Notes: generated from the sequence alone by a model not told the origin. A DNA stretch of 64,000 nucleotides from Pseudomonas faucium (GCF_021602585.1 NZ_BQIP01000001.1:372001-436000), one strand, 5' to 3'. Positions 53,140 through 62,848 are shown, counted from the first letter of the stretch. Translations and numbers: made by a program.

Positions 53140-55547
53140 TTACATTAAGCAAGTTAACTCTTAAGAACTTCAAGATATATGGGGGAAAACCTTTCACGGT
53201 CAACTTCGATAATAATCGCCTTGTTTTGCTCGACGGCCCCAATGGCTACGGGAAAACAACGGTTTTCGACGCTATTGAGCTGGCCATCACTGGTAACATT
53301 CGTAGACTGATTGTGCTGGAAGGTCGGCAAAATCCTGCTGACATCGTTGTAGCCCATAATGGCCAAAGCGACGTTGAGATCACCATAGAGTTTCTGAACG
53401 AAGACGAGGAAAGACGAACGTTTCGGAGAAAGCTCAAGCGCAACCTCGCAAACTCAGCAAGACGTATTGGCAATTTTTCGGCTCTATGGGAAATTCATGA
53501 GATTGTTGGTTCTCAAGAGAAGCCTGTGGACAACAGGGAGTTCGACCAACTCTTCAACAGCAAGGATTTTGCGCGCGACTTTCTACTATTTCACTACATT
53601 GAACAAGAAGATACTTCTCGATTCCTTAAATCTAATAACGAAGCGCAGCGGGCTGAAAAATTAGCCAACCTATTTGGCGACACTTATGAGTCAGAGCAGA
53701 AACTTCAAAAGCTTACGGACGTCAAGAGACGGCTTTTTACAGCACGCCGAGACATCAACACCAAGATAGATAACATTCGAACCCTGCACAACTTGGAGGC
53801 AGTCAATGACCTCTCGGCAGGAGAAACCGAGCAACACGTCTATGCCCTGCCTTGGCTGACCGGTGAAAAGTCACCATTCTGGGATCGTCCGACTATTACC
53901 CAGCTCAACGAAGATCGCATGAACAAGGCGATTGCTGAACTGCAAAAGATATACGGTCTGTTTACTCATCGAGACTTCTTCCTGCGCTCACGACGGTATC
54001 AGCGAGCAGCACAAGAGCGTGAGCTCATGGAGCAGTACGTGGGTTATGCAGGCACTTACCAGCATTACGGGCAAATCGAAAAGGACTATAGCACTTATCA
54101 ACATGTCAAGCGATCACGCGACATACTCAATAGTGGTGACTTTAAAGTCATACAGCAAAACCTGGAATCGACTAAGCTATTTCAGATTCTGAACGTCGAC
54201 TTCCCTGATGCGTTCATCAATGATGTAGGCTTATTGATCGACCTCACAGACAAGCTCATGGGACTGACGTCCATTTATACTGAACTGATGAAGCATCATA
54301 CGGCAATGCATGAAAGTATGCAGGCGCACCCGACAGAGACTACGTGTGGTCTTTGTGGCCATGACTATGCAACTCATGATGCATTGGATAAAGCAATTAC
54401 CGACCATGGGTATCTTTTGCGCAGCCAGCTGGGCGACCAAGACCGGGAATTGGTTATAGCGCGGGAAAAATTCGAGAACAATCAACTCAAACCTCTGCTC
54501 AAGGCGTGCGATGATTTTCTACAGCTGCGAGAACCTCCGTCGCAAGACGAATTGTCGAGAATCGCGAAAGCGGCGGCCAACAAAGACCGAGTGGAACGTC
54601 TACGCAATTGGCTGGAAAGCGAAGGTATTCATGACTTAGATCTCATCGCGCCGGCGTTCCCTGTACCAGGCGGACAGACCTATATTTCAGAGAAGGCTGA
54701 CTTACTATCTGAACGAATCCGAGGACGGATTGGCCCGTCACCTGACGGTTACACGGAGTCGTTTGGCACTGATATTTACGAACGGATTTATTTAGATTAC
54801 TTCCAACGTGAAAGTGACAAACTTCGCAGCTTCGACATAGCTCAGCTTGATCGAAAAGAGCGGTTCATTAAATCTCAATATTTCAGCTCACTCACTGAAG
54901 TGGCAGCGCGACTGCTTAAGCTCGAAGATCAAAAAACGCTTCTTGACCTAGCACTGACTGACACCGGAAAACTCATAGATGTTGTTGGCACACAAATAGG
55001 ACAGTATCGAAAAAAACTGATTACCGATATTGAAATCCCTTTTTTCATATATTCCGGTAAAATCCTTCAAAGCCATCAAGCTGGGGATGGGCAAGGGGTA
55101 TTCATCAAAGACCCGCAGGGTCATGATGTACTTAAAAATGTTCGGTTGGTGTCAGATTGGGCGACAGACCACGACATTATAAACACTATGAGCTCTGGCC
55201 AAATCTCAGCAGTGGTCATCGCGCTCACCCTCGCCCTAAACCGCGTCTACGCCCGGCGATTCTCCACGATACTCATAGATGACCCAGTGCAGACAATGGA
55301 TGACATAAATATGTCGTCGCTTGTAGAACTTTTACGCAATGACTTCAGCGACAAACAAATTATCATGTCCACGCATGAAGATAAGGTTGCGCGATATTTT
55401 ACCTACAAGTACATCAAGCACAGTGGAAAGGTGAAAATTATTAATCTTATGCAGCGCAAAGAGTATGAACCTACCAACAGTTATGTGTACCGTGCGCTCG
55501 TAAAGTCTCCAACGCCTAACCAGAATCAGAAACCGAGGCGCGATTAA
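53136..55547 (+). CDS. ABC-three-component system SMC/Rad50-like ATPase
   Basis: 803 residues. Walker A GPNGYGKTTVFDAI is at 34-47. A long central coiled-coil region carries a zinc-hook-like TCGLCGHDY near 403. The ABC signature MSSGQISAVVIALTLAL precedes Walker B TILIDDPVQTMDDINM near 710 and the switch His in MSTHEDKVARYF. It resembles RecN/SbcC heads. The family acts as DNA-bound sensor and motor that licenses the effector. The operon is complete and compact. Confidence 0.88.
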   Translation: MITLSKLTLKNFKIYGGKPFTVNFDNNRLVLLDGPNGYGKTTVFDAIELAITGNIRRLIVLEGRQNPADIVVAHNGQSDVEITIEFLNEDEERRTFRRKLKRNLANSARRIGNFSALWEIHEIVGSQEKPVDNREFDQLFNSKDFARDFLLFHYIEQEDTSRFLKSNNEAQRAEKLANLFGDTYESEQKLQKLTDVKRRLFTARRDINTKIDNIRTLHNLEAVNDLSAGETEQHVYALPWLTGEKSPFWDRPTITQLNEDRMNKAIAELQKIYGLFTHRDFFLRSRRYQRAAQERELMEQYVGYAGTYQHYGQIEKDYSTYQHVKRSRDILNSGDFKVIQQNLESTKLFQILNVDFPDAFINDVGLLIDLTDKLMGLTSIYTELMKHHTAMHESMQAHPTETTCGLCGHDYATHDALDKAITDHGYLLRSQLGDQDRELVIAREKFENNQLKPLLKACDDFLQLREPPSQDELSRIAKAAANKDRVERLRNWLESEGIHDLDLIAPAFPVPGGQTYISEKADLLSERIRGRIGPSPDGYTESFGTDIYERIYLDYFQRESDKLRSFDIAQLDRKERFIKSQYFSSLTEVAARLLKLEDQKTLLDLALTDTGKLIDVVGTQIGQYRKKLITDIEIPFFIYSGKILQSHQAGDGQGVFIKDPQGHDVLKNVRLVSDWATDHDIINTMSSGQISAVVIALTLALNRVYARRFSTILIDDPVQTMDDINMSSLVELLRNDFSDKQIIMSTHEDKVARYFTYKYIKHSGKVKIINLMQRKEYEPTNSYVYRALVKSPTPNQNQKPRRD

Positions 55548-55700
55548 TAAGAGTGAGAATGAGCAATCAGATTGAAAGAGACGAGCCGTTATCAACTTTC
55601 AGGAAACACTGGTTGATCAGCGCTTCCTGTACGCACAACCCCGCCCAGATGGGCGGGGCGGTCTAGCGTACTCAGCCGGGCCTGATGCTGATGTGTGCTC
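55548..55700. other. Intergenic region between convergent operons
   Basis: CCCCGCCC-loop-GGGCGGGG near 55640-55660 is a strong hairpin without a clear T-run; it may end the ABC three-component operon. No gene is visible. Confidence 0.4.
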
Positions 55701-55729
55701 AAAAAAGCCTCCATCGCAGGATGGCTTTC
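55701..55729 (-). terminator. Terminator of the MvaT-family gene
   Basis: Read on the minus strand: AAAGCCATC, CTGC loop, GATGGAGGCTTTTTT. Stem and T-run follow the MvaT-family stop by 16 bases. Confidence 0.7.
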
Positions 55730-55744
55730 TGAGAAATCGTTACC

Positions 55745-56113
55745 TCAGCTTGCGAGCCAAGATTCCACTTCATCCGAACCATATTTGGCTTTCCACTCTT
55801 TGAGTAGCTTGTGATTGCCACCCTTGGTCTCGATGATCTCACCGTTGTGAGGATTTTTGTATTGCTTGACCTGACGAGCACGACGTGGGGCTTTCTCTGC
55901 AACTGCAGGAGCGGCAGCGCGACGGTTGGCCTGAGGATCCAAGATGTTGATAATGTCACGCAGGCTGTAACCGTATTTGCTCAGCAGATCACGCAATTTG
56001 GTCTCAAATTCAATTTCCGCCTGCAGCTCGGAGGAGCCTTTCATAGCTTCCAGTTCGGCCAGTTGTGCGGCCAATGTTTGCTCGAGCTTACGGAATTCTG
56101 CGAGACGGGACAT
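55745..56113 (-). CDS. MvaT/MvaU-family H-NS-like nucleoid protein
   Basis: 122 residues. The N-terminal half is the oligomerisation coiled coil (MSRLAEFRKLEQTLAAQLAE, IEFETKLRDLLSKYGYSLRD). The linker has RRARQVKQYK, and the DNA-binding C-terminus contains YKNPHNGEIIETKGGNHKLL and EWKAKYGSDEVESWL, the MvaT-type hallmark. These proteins silence AT-rich, horizontally acquired DNA in Pseudomonas. Its position at the edge of the AT-rich island is notable, but several paralogues are normal in this genus. Transcription is toward the island. Confidence 0.92.
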   Translation of the reverse strand: MSRLAEFRKLEQTLAAQLAELEAMKGSSELQAEIEFETKLRDLLSKYGYSLRDIINILDPQANRRAAAPAVAEKAPRRARQVKQYKNPHNGEIIETKGGNHKLLKEWKAKYGSDEVESWLAS

Positions 56114-56406
56114 AGATGCTTCCTCAAATACCGGATGAAATTAGTCGGTTACTGTAAACCATTTTCAGCTCGCCCTACTTAAATTTTGAGTATGCATTTC
56201 CATTCTTGTTCAATTTCTATGCAATGGCGTTCAAGTACACGCGCCTGAATCAGCAATGCGAATAGCTGAGCCTACCAGCGCCACGAGGGAGCGGCTTGGC
56301 TCCCGGTGAACATGAATACTTGTCTCCCTGACCCCAGCGCATGAACTTAGACCGAAAATTGCCGGTCAATCTGAAATAGGAGATAGCAACAGGTGGGAAA
56401 CAGCAA

Positions 56407-57099
56407 ATGGTTACATTTGATCTGCAAAGGATGCTCATTGGCGAGTTCCCGCTGACCTTTCTCTTGGAGGTCGCCCTCCGCGTTTCAGTGGCTTTTCTAG
56501 CCGTGTTTTTCTTTCTGAAATTCAGTGGTCGCCGTGGAATCAGGCAGCTGTCCCGATTCGAGCTCGTGGTGATCCTCACCTTGGGCTCAGCCGCAGGCGA
56601 TGTGACCTTCTACGAAGATGTACCCATCCTCCCGGTCGCATTGGTTTTCCTCACGCTTTTGCTGCTCTATCGCGGAACCGTCTACATGATGAGGCGCAGC
56701 AGAACATGTGAGGCCTGGATCGATGGATTGCCCATCACGGTCGTAAAGGATGGCATGTACGAGATCCATTCGCTGCGCAATTTGAACATCTCGTCCAACG
56801 AGCTCTTCATGGAACTGCGCCAACAAGGCGTGGAGCATCTCGGCCAGGTTCGACTCGGCCTATTGGAAACCGATGGCGATATCAGTCTGTATTTCTATGG
56901 GCCTGATGACACCCGGCCTGGGCTATCGGTGCTGCCAGTTGAACATCGTCCAGAGTACCTGGCACCGCCGAACGCTGGCCTACATTGTTGCGTCAGCTGC
57001 GGCTTCCCAACCTTCCATGAACCTCAAGACTCAGTCGTGTGTGAACGCTGCGGACATAAAGTCTGGTCACCTGCACTGGATACCTTACGCAACCGCTAG
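56407..57099 (+). CDS. DUF421 (YetF-type) inner-membrane protein with C-terminal zinc ribbon
   Basis: 230 residues. Membrane helices lie at about 17-38, 52-66 and 72-91. The cytoplasmic DUF421 domain contains KFSGRRGIRQLSRFELVVIL, AWIDGLPITVVKDGMYEI and SSNELFMELRQQGVEHLGQV. The end adds CCVSCGF and VVCERCGHKVW, a zinc-ribbon-like Cys set not found in the basic YetF form. The function of the family is poorly defined. It stands alone and is followed by an intrinsic terminator. Confidence 0.85.
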   Translation: MVTFDLQRMLIGEFPLTFLLEVALRVSVAFLAVFFFLKFSGRRGIRQLSRFELVVILTLGSAAGDVTFYEDVPILPVALVFLTLLLLYRGTVYMMRRSRTCEAWIDGLPITVVKDGMYEIHSLRNLNISSNELFMELRQQGVEHLGQVRLGLLETDGDISLYFYGPDDTRPGLSVLPVEHRPEYLAPPNAGLHCCVSCGFPTFHEPQDSVVCERCGHKVWSPALDTLRNR

Positions 57100-57222
57100 A
57101 ACACATCCACTCAAGAGCGCGGGGGTTTGACAGGTACAGCCTTCACCGCCGGGCTTATTCACGTCCTTTTCACATGCGGGGTGGGAACGTTAGCTTTCCC
57201 TACGTGTGATACAAGCTCCCTT

Positions 57223-57248
57223 GCCCGCCTAGCAGCGGGCTTTCTTTT
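57223..57248 (+). terminator. Terminator downstream of the DUF421 gene
   Basis: GCCCGC, CTAGCA loop, GCGGGC and then TTTCTTTT form an intrinsic terminator. Confidence 0.75.
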
Positions 57249-57319
57249 ATCCGCCGACTCATGGCACCTGATTGTTACTGTCGTCTTTGCTGCACGCTTA
57301 AGTAGGCTGGCCCACCGTT

Positions 57320-58513
57320 CTACGTGCATGCCGCGCCACGCCAACGGCTTGTGACAACACTGAGTGCGGTTGCAATGAGCAAGAATATGCCGCTGGCGAT
57401 GAAGGTAGCCTGATAACCCATCCCGTCGTACAGCATCCCTCCTGCAGTTGCACCAGCAGTGATAGCCAACTGAATTACTGCGACCATCAACCCACCACCA
57501 GCTTCTGCATCGTGTGGCAATGCCTTGGCCAACCAGGTAAACCATCCCACCGGTGCACAGGTCGCGACCAGCCCCCACAGCCCCAGCACTGCGGCGACTG
57601 GAACAAGCCAGCTACCAACGACAACTATGGCGAATGCGATGGCAGTCATGATCAACGGTATTCCAACCAAAACCTTGTTCAGACTTTGACTAACAAGAGA
57701 GCCGGCTAGCATGGTGCCTACCAAGCCTGCGGCACCGATGATCAGGAGCAAGAGCGAGAGAGTGGGCACATCTACATGCGTGACCGTCTCCAAGAATGGC
57801 CGCAGATACGTAAAGAGTGTGAACTGCCCCATGAAGAGAAACGCAACTGCGGCCATGCCAAGGGCGACCTTGCTATCCCCAAGCAGGCGCAGCGAGCCAG
57901 TGGCCGATATTTGAATCCGCTCACTCGGCATTGCCGGCAGCGTGAAGGCTTGCCAGATCAACGCCAGTGCAGCCAAAGGCACCACGCAAAAGAATGCCCC
58001 TCTCCAGCCGACCATGCCACCCAGATAGCTCCCAACTGGCGCAGCAATTGCCGTAGCCAAGGCTGTACCGCCCTGCATCACAGCAATAGCCTTCGGAACG
58101 AGTGCCTCGGGCGCGATGCGCATCATCACTGCGGTGGACATCGACCAATAACCACCAATGGCAATCCCAAGCACGGCACGCCCAACCATCAACGTCAGGT
58201 AGTCAGGGGCAAAGGCCACCATGCCCCCGGAAATTAGCATAAGCGCCGTCGTGGCCAGCAGCACAGGCTTGCGGTCGATCCCTTGGGTTACGGTGGCTAG
58301 TAACAGGCTGGTGATTACAGCAAAGAAACCCGAAATAGAGATGGCCTGCCCGGCCTGGCCTTCAGTCAGTGACAAATCGGATGCAATTGGTGTGAGCAAA
58401 CTCACAGGCAGAAACTCAGAAGCCACCAAGGCAAAAGCACAGAGCGACATCGCCAGGACAGCGCTCCAGACCTGACGGTTTGAGTGTTGAAGGGGTATTG
58501 CTGGGCTGCTCAT
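57320..58513 (-). CDS. MFS transporter, DHA1-like exporter
   Basis: 397 residues from MSSPAIPLQHSNRQVWSAVL (58513). About 12 membrane helices are evident, with GFFAVITSLLLATVTQGIDR as the loop 2-3 motif A region and GYWSMSTAVMMRI / GSYLGGMVGWRGAFF as motif C-type helices. Layout resembles AraJ/NepI-type exporters of sugars, nucleosides or drugs. It lies 79 bases downstream of the hydrolase gene and may be co-transcribed, with the AraC gene divergent. The substrate is not readable. Confidence 0.88.
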   Translation of the reverse strand: MSSPAIPLQHSNRQVWSAVLAMSLCAFALVASEFLPVSLLTPIASDLSLTEGQAGQAISISGFFAVITSLLLATVTQGIDRKPVLLATTALMLISGGMVAFAPDYLTLMVGRAVLGIAIGGYWSMSTAVMMRIAPEALVPKAIAVMQGGTALATAIAAPVGSYLGGMVGWRGAFFCVVPLAALALIWQAFTLPAMPSERIQISATGSLRLLGDSKVALGMAAVAFLFMGQFTLFTYLRPFLETVTHVDVPTLSLLLLIIGAAGLVGTMLAGSLVSQSLNKVLVGIPLIMTAIAFAIVVVGSWLVPVAAVLGLWGLVATCAPVGWFTWLAKALPHDAEAGGGLMVAVIQLAITAGATAGGMLYDGMGYQATFIASGIFLLIATALSVVTSRWRGAACT

Positions 58514-58592
58514 GGCAATTCTCGTTGTAGCAATTTCAAAAGACACGGATGCCCACGCCCTGCGTGGTGCTGGGCCTGGAAACAACACCCTT

Positions 58593-59621
58593 TTACTTGA
58601 GGTTTTCGCGGAAGAAAGTCGTCAGCTTGGTGAAGGGGATCATCTCTACGCGGTCGTACAGATCCACATGGCCAGTGCCCGGGACAATCACGAGTTCCTT
58701 GGGTTCGCCGGCAAGGCGATACGCCTCTTCGCTGAACTCCCGGGAATGAGCCTCCTCTCCTGCGATGAACAACATGGGACGAGGCGAGATCGTCTCGATG
58801 TCATTGAACGGATAGAAGTTCATGAACCTGACGTTACTGGTTAGCGTCGGGTGCGTCGTCAGAAGCGGCGACAGCCCTTTGGGAGTGAACTCACCACGAG
58901 GTGTGCGGTAAAAGTCGTAAAACTCCCGCTCGATGGCATTAGAGCTCTCAGTTAGCTGATCCACCGTGCCACTGGTGTACTTAGTTTCGCCTCCGGCAAA
59001 CTCGACATCACGCTGGGCTACTGCTTCGGCGATAGCCTTTTTGCGCTGTTCGAGCGAGACGCCATGCTTGAGTCCATTCCGGTTGGCGGCACCCATGTCG
59101 TACATGCTGACCGTTGCAATCGCTTTCATGCGTGGATCAATTTTCGCCGCACTGATGGCAAAGCTGCCGCTGCCACAGATACCCAGCACGCCAATACGGT
59201 TCCGATCAACGAAACCTTGAGCACTGAGATAGTCAACCGCCGCACTGAAGTCTTCGGCATAGATGTCCGGCGACACTAGATTGCGCGGACGCCCGTCACT
59301 TTCACCCCAGAACGACAGATCGATGGCCAAGGTGACGAAGCCCTGCTCTGCCAGCTTCTGGGCATAAAGATTCGAGCTTTGCTCCTTGACCGCCCCCATC
59401 GGGTGCCCGACGATGATTGCGGGATGCTTGGCGTTGACGCTCTGTTTTGTGGGCAGATACAGATTACCGACAGTGGTCATCTGGAACTGGTTCTTGAAGC
59501 TGACACGCTCGAGTGAAACCTGCTCACTCTGGTAGAAATTGTTGGCCCCATGGGACATATCGGCGGCTCCCGCAGTGAGTGAACTGGCCATCAAGGCAAA
59601 CGCAACGAACAAAGACTTCAT
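58593..59621 (-). CDS. Exported alpha/beta hydrolase with Cys nucleophile
   Basis: 342 residues from MKSLFVAFALMASSLTAGAA, a Sec signal peptide with cleavage after AGAA or so. The fold is dienelactone-hydrolase-like: HPAIIVGHPMGAVKEQ, DLSFWGESDG, the nucleophile elbow GICGSG with Cys149 in place of Ser, and the His in PGTGHVDLYDR. A Cys nucleophile is typical of dienelactone hydrolases, yet this enzyme is exported. It may hydrolyse lactones or esters in the periplasm. Its promoter faces the AraC regulator gene. Confidence 0.85.
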   Translation of the reverse strand: MKSLFVAFALMASSLTAGAADMSHGANNFYQSEQVSLERVSFKNQFQMTTVGNLYLPTKQSVNAKHPAIIVGHPMGAVKEQSSNLYAQKLAEQGFVTLAIDLSFWGESDGRPRNLVSPDIYAEDFSAAVDYLSAQGFVDRNRIGVLGICGSGSFAISAAKIDPRMKAIATVSMYDMGAANRNGLKHGVSLEQRKKAIAEAVAQRDVEFAGGETKYTSGTVDQLTESSNAIEREFYDFYRTPRGEFTPKGLSPLLTTHPTLTSNVRFMNFYPFNDIETISPRPMLFIAGEEAHSREFSEEAYRLAGEPKELVIVPGTGHVDLYDRVEMIPFTKLTTFFRENLK

Positions 59622-59844
59622 GCACATCTTCCTGTCTGCTCGAAATGGAAGGAATGTGAGAGGACATCGCTCACGGACGCTAGAGTCATCTCACCTGCCA
59701 CCTATGTTCCTCGCGTGAACCAGCACATCAGTAGAGCAAACCGGTAGTTTTCTTGCCCAATTGTCCAGACCTGGTTGGCTGGGCATGGACACTGAAAGCG
59801 ACGCGCGAGTAGTGTTTCGCTGAACGCTGATCGGAACGCTCACC

Positions 59845-60792
59845 ATGCCCGCAACCGCACTGCCGCCTTCACGCACGAACCCAATGGCCACACTGTGCAG
59901 GGTCATCGGTGCCCACGCGCCCACCGCTGGAGATTTCGCGACGAGCATTGCAGGCCTAAGCGTCTATCGACGCAACGCACCAGCCCCACCGATTACGTGC
60001 ATTGTCGAACCAAGCATTGTTTTGGTTGCGCAAGGGGCAAAGGAAATGGTCATCGGCGGTGACGTATTCCCATACGACACGACCCGCTTTCTAGTCACCT
60101 CACTAAACATCCCCGCCAACTCGGCGGTGACATTGGCCAGTGAGGAAGCCCCCTGTCTTGGCCTGGTGTTCAAGCTCGATTTGCGCACGCTGGCTGAATT
60201 GATCGCGCAAGATGGTCGCCCTCCAGTGAGCGGTCAGTACTTTCACACCAGCGCTGGAGTTGGTGAACTGGGCCCGAAGCTGTTGGAGAGCTTCACCCGC
60301 CTGATTGAGCTGTTGGAGGAGCCCGATGCCATCCCGGTGCTCTGGCCTCTGATTCAGCGAGAGATCCACTATCGGTTGCTGCTAAGTGACCAAGCCCCTC
60401 TCCTGCGCTATATCGCCTCCGTGGGCAGCAAGGGGCATCGAATCGCCAAGGCCATCGACTGGATGAAGCTGAACTACGCCGAACCTCTGCGGGTGGACGA
60501 ACTGGCTTCTCAGGTACAGATGGGCCTCTCGACATTCCATCAGCACTTCCGACAGCTCACCGCAATGAGTCCATTGCAGTACCAGAAATGGTTGAGGTTG
60601 AACGAGGCAAAACGCTTGATGCTCAACGAACACCTCGATGCAGCGACCGCCGCATTCAAGGTCGGGTACGAAAGTCCATCGCAGTTCAGCCGTGAGTACG
60701 GGCGCCATTTCGGCACGCCTCCAAAACGCGATATCGCGGAGCTGCGTTTAGGTGCGGAAAGGTCAGCTGCCTCCACGCCCAACGTACCCTGA
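59845..60792 (+). CDS. AraC family transcriptional regulator
   Basis: 315 residues from ATG 59845; ATG 59884 (MATLCRVIGAHAPTAGDFAT) aligns better with the family's N-terminus and may be the true start. It has an AraC_N cupin-like domain (IVEPSIVLVAQGAKEMVIGG, FLVTSLNIPANSAV) and a C-terminal double HTH (VDELASQVQMGLSTFHQHFR, AAFKVGYESPSQFSREYGRH). It is divergent from the hydrolase and MFS genes across about 220 bases, so it probably activates them in response to a small ligand. Confidence 0.9.
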   Translation: MPATALPPSRTNPMATLCRVIGAHAPTAGDFATSIAGLSVYRRNAPAPPITCIVEPSIVLVAQGAKEMVIGGDVFPYDTTRFLVTSLNIPANSAVTLASEEAPCLGLVFKLDLRTLAELIAQDGRPPVSGQYFHTSAGVGELGPKLLESFTRLIELLEEPDAIPVLWPLIQREIHYRLLLSDQAPLLRYIASVGSKGHRIAKAIDWMKLNYAEPLRVDELASQVQMGLSTFHQHFRQLTAMSPLQYQKWLRLNEAKRLMLNEHLDAATAAFKVGYESPSQFSREYGRHFGTPPKRDIAELRLGAERSAASTPNVP

Positions 60793-60839
60793 TCCTCAGC
60801 CTATAAGACGTCGCCCAACCCAGGATGCTAGGAGATGCA

Positions 60840-61378
60840 ATGCGAAGGAGCACACCCCACAAGGCTTTACCTCTAGGAACCGAAAAGGCCGCTTTCTATC
60901 GATGGTCTGGTCTGCAGCACCGTGCTTGGGTGGGTGGACTACTGGCACTTGGTTTAGCTCACACAATTCCGGCCAGCGCATCTGATTTCCAAACGGCGAA
61001 GTCCGGCAAAGCGAAAGCTCAACAGGAGAGACCCTGCATGCAGATGTCAGTAGGCGAGCGACATTACAAAATCAGGTTGGCTGACACTGAGGCAGCTCGT
61101 GCCTTCTCCTCGTTGATACCGCTGACGCTCGAAATGGCCGATCTCAACAGTAACGAAAAGTATGTGGATCTCGCGGTATCACTCCCTAAGGATGCGAGCG
61201 TTCCAGGAACGATCAAGGTAGGGACGTCATGCTGTATGGATCGAAGACCCTGGTGGTCTTCTACAAGACATTCAAAACGCCCTACTCCTACACCCTTATC
61301 TGAAACATTGAAAACCCCGATGGACTGATGCAGATGCTTGGCAGTGACGTTATCCGAGTCGAATTTTCCCAGCACTGA
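60840..61378 (+). pseudogene. Exported cyclophilin-like fold protein, frameshifted with internal stop
   Basis: Start at ATG 60840 with TAGGAG upstream; a signal-like stretch (WVGGLLALGLAHTIPASASD) follows a long basic N-terminus. The domain begins MQMSVGERHYKIRLADTEAA and runs to PGTIKVG. Near 61225 the frame shifts; the continuation [20 protein letters not shown] then YSYTLI is followed by TGA at 61301 where relatives have Gly, and then IENPDGLMQMLGSDVIRVEF to the stop at 61376-61378. Two independent lesions mark it as a pseudogene. The fold occurs in short peptidyl-prolyl-isomerase-like proteins of uncertain role. Confidence 0.75.
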
Positions 61379-61410
61379 AAGCCGGCTGGACATCTGCATC
61401 ACGCAAGCTC

Positions 61411-62301
61411 CTACTCGCTTCGGAGTGCTTCAAGAACAACCCTGAAAGCAGCGGTTTGCTGCCGGCGCGTGGGGTAGTAAAGATGATAACCAGGGAAGGG
61501 TTCTGACCACCCCGCCAATACCTCTTCAAGGGCACCGCTGTCGATGTGCGCCTGAGCGTGCAGATCAGTCACCTGGGCCACACCCACCCCTGCCAGACAG
61601 GCATCCAGTATCTGCAACGAACTATTCATGATCAGCGGCCCTTGTACCCGGACGCGGAACTCGCTGCCATCATGGGTGAACTCCCAAGGATAAAGGCCGC
61701 CGTGCGTAGGCAACCGCAGGTTGATGCACCTGTGGGCCATCAACTCCTCGGGTTGGCGGGGCACTCCATACCGCTTCAAGTAGGCGGGTGAGGCTACGGT
61801 AACCATCCGCATGGGCGGCCCAATGGGCACAGCCACCATGTCTGTATCGATGATGCCGCCCAAACGTACACCCGCATCGAAACGCTCGGCAACGATGTCA
61901 GTCAGGCCGTAATCGGTCATCAATTCAATCGTGACATCTGGGTAGGACTCGATCACCGGCTTCAATTTCGGCCATAGAACATGGCGGGCGGCGAATTCAT
62001 CGGCTGTGATCCGCATCGTCCCTGAGGGGTGTTGCCCAAATTCGGTCAGGGCACCAAGGTGACCATCGATTTGATCCAATAGCGGCGCGATATCATGAAG
62101 CAGTTTTTCCCCTGCCTCCGTCCGCGTGACGCTCCTGGTGGTGCGGGTGAGGAGCCGAACACCGAGACGCTCCTCAAGGCCCCTTACTGTCTGGCTGACG
62201 GCTGAAGGTGACACACCCAATCGTGCCGCTGCCCGGGTGAAATTACTTTCCCTGGCGACAGCCACAAAGACCACCAGATCACTCAGATTGTCTGCTTTCA
62301 T
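61411..62301 (-). CDS. LysR family transcriptional regulator
   Basis: About 296 residues from MKADNLSDLVVFVAVARESN (62301); a start six codons earlier is also open. HTH segment AARLGVSPSAVSQTVRGLEE, then the linker helix and the two-lobed effector domain (VTIELMTDYGLTDIVAERFD, GVRLGGIIDTDMVAVPIGPP). It belongs to the CrgA/DsdC-like branch common near oxidoreductase genes. It is divergent from the cupin operon across about 100 bases and probably regulates it. Ligand unknown. Confidence 0.92.
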   Translation of the reverse strand: MKADNLSDLVVFVAVARESNFTRAAARLGVSPSAVSQTVRGLEERLGVRLLTRTTRSVTRTEAGEKLLHDIAPLLDQIDGHLGALTEFGQHPSGTMRITADEFAARHVLWPKLKPVIESYPDVTIELMTDYGLTDIVAERFDAGVRLGGIIDTDMVAVPIGPPMRMVTVASPAYLKRYGVPRQPEELMAHRCINLRLPTHGGLYPWEFTHDGSEFRVRVQGPLIMNSSLQILDACLAGVGVAQVTDLHAQAHIDSGALEEVLAGWSEPFPGYHLYYPTRRQQTAAFRVVLEALRSE

Positions 62302-62404
62302 TGTTAAGCCCAGCTTCAAACCGAATTCTTGATTTTGCTAATACTCGAATTAAAGCGCGGTCGCTACAGTTGTCTCAATTACATTTTTGAGAGGCTGAAA
62401 CACC

Positions 62405-62848
62405 ATGGCGGACAACAACCTTTCCAGCGTGGCCATGCAAATCCACCGTGCCGGCTCGGCCAATGCGATCCCGGGGCCTGCTGAATGGTTCACGGGGCGA
62501 GTACGCATCGACCGCGCTTTCACAGCCCCTGCCCCCGCTAGAGTTGGCGTTGCGGTGGTCAACTTCGAGCCAGGTGCTCGTACCCACTGGCACACTCATC
62601 CTCTGGGCCAAGCCTTGCTAGTGACCGATGGGGTCGGCTGGACGCAATGTGAAGATGGCCCGAAGACCGAGATCCGCGCAGGTGATCTGATCTGGTGCAA
62701 CTGCGGACGCCGGCACTGGCATGGCGCGACCGATACTACGGCTATGCAGCATGTCGCGATCAATGAGTATATGGATGGCAAGGCCGTCGATTGGCTGGAG
62801 CCAGTGACTGACGTTGTCTACCTGAGTGGCCCGCTGGAAAAAGGCTGA
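62405..62848 (+). CDS. Cupin domain protein
   Basis: 147 residues forming one small cupin barrel. Metal-site residues are in GARTHWHTHPLGQALLV (motif 1) and the CGRRHWHGATDTTAMQH segment (motif 2). This is the type often paired with carboxymuconolactone-decarboxylase-family proteins. No signal peptide. The paralogue at 62897 follows after 48 bases and shares the FEPGAR...WHTHP and RHWHGA/KHWHGA pattern; the second has a signal peptide, so the pair acts in two compartments. Confidence 0.88.
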   Translation: MADNNLSSVAMQIHRAGSANAIPGPAEWFTGRVRIDRAFTAPAPARVGVAVVNFEPGARTHWHTHPLGQALLVTDGVGWTQCEDGPKTEIRAGDLIWCNCGRRHWHGATDTTAMQHVAINEYMDGKAVDWLEPVTDVVYLSGPLEKG

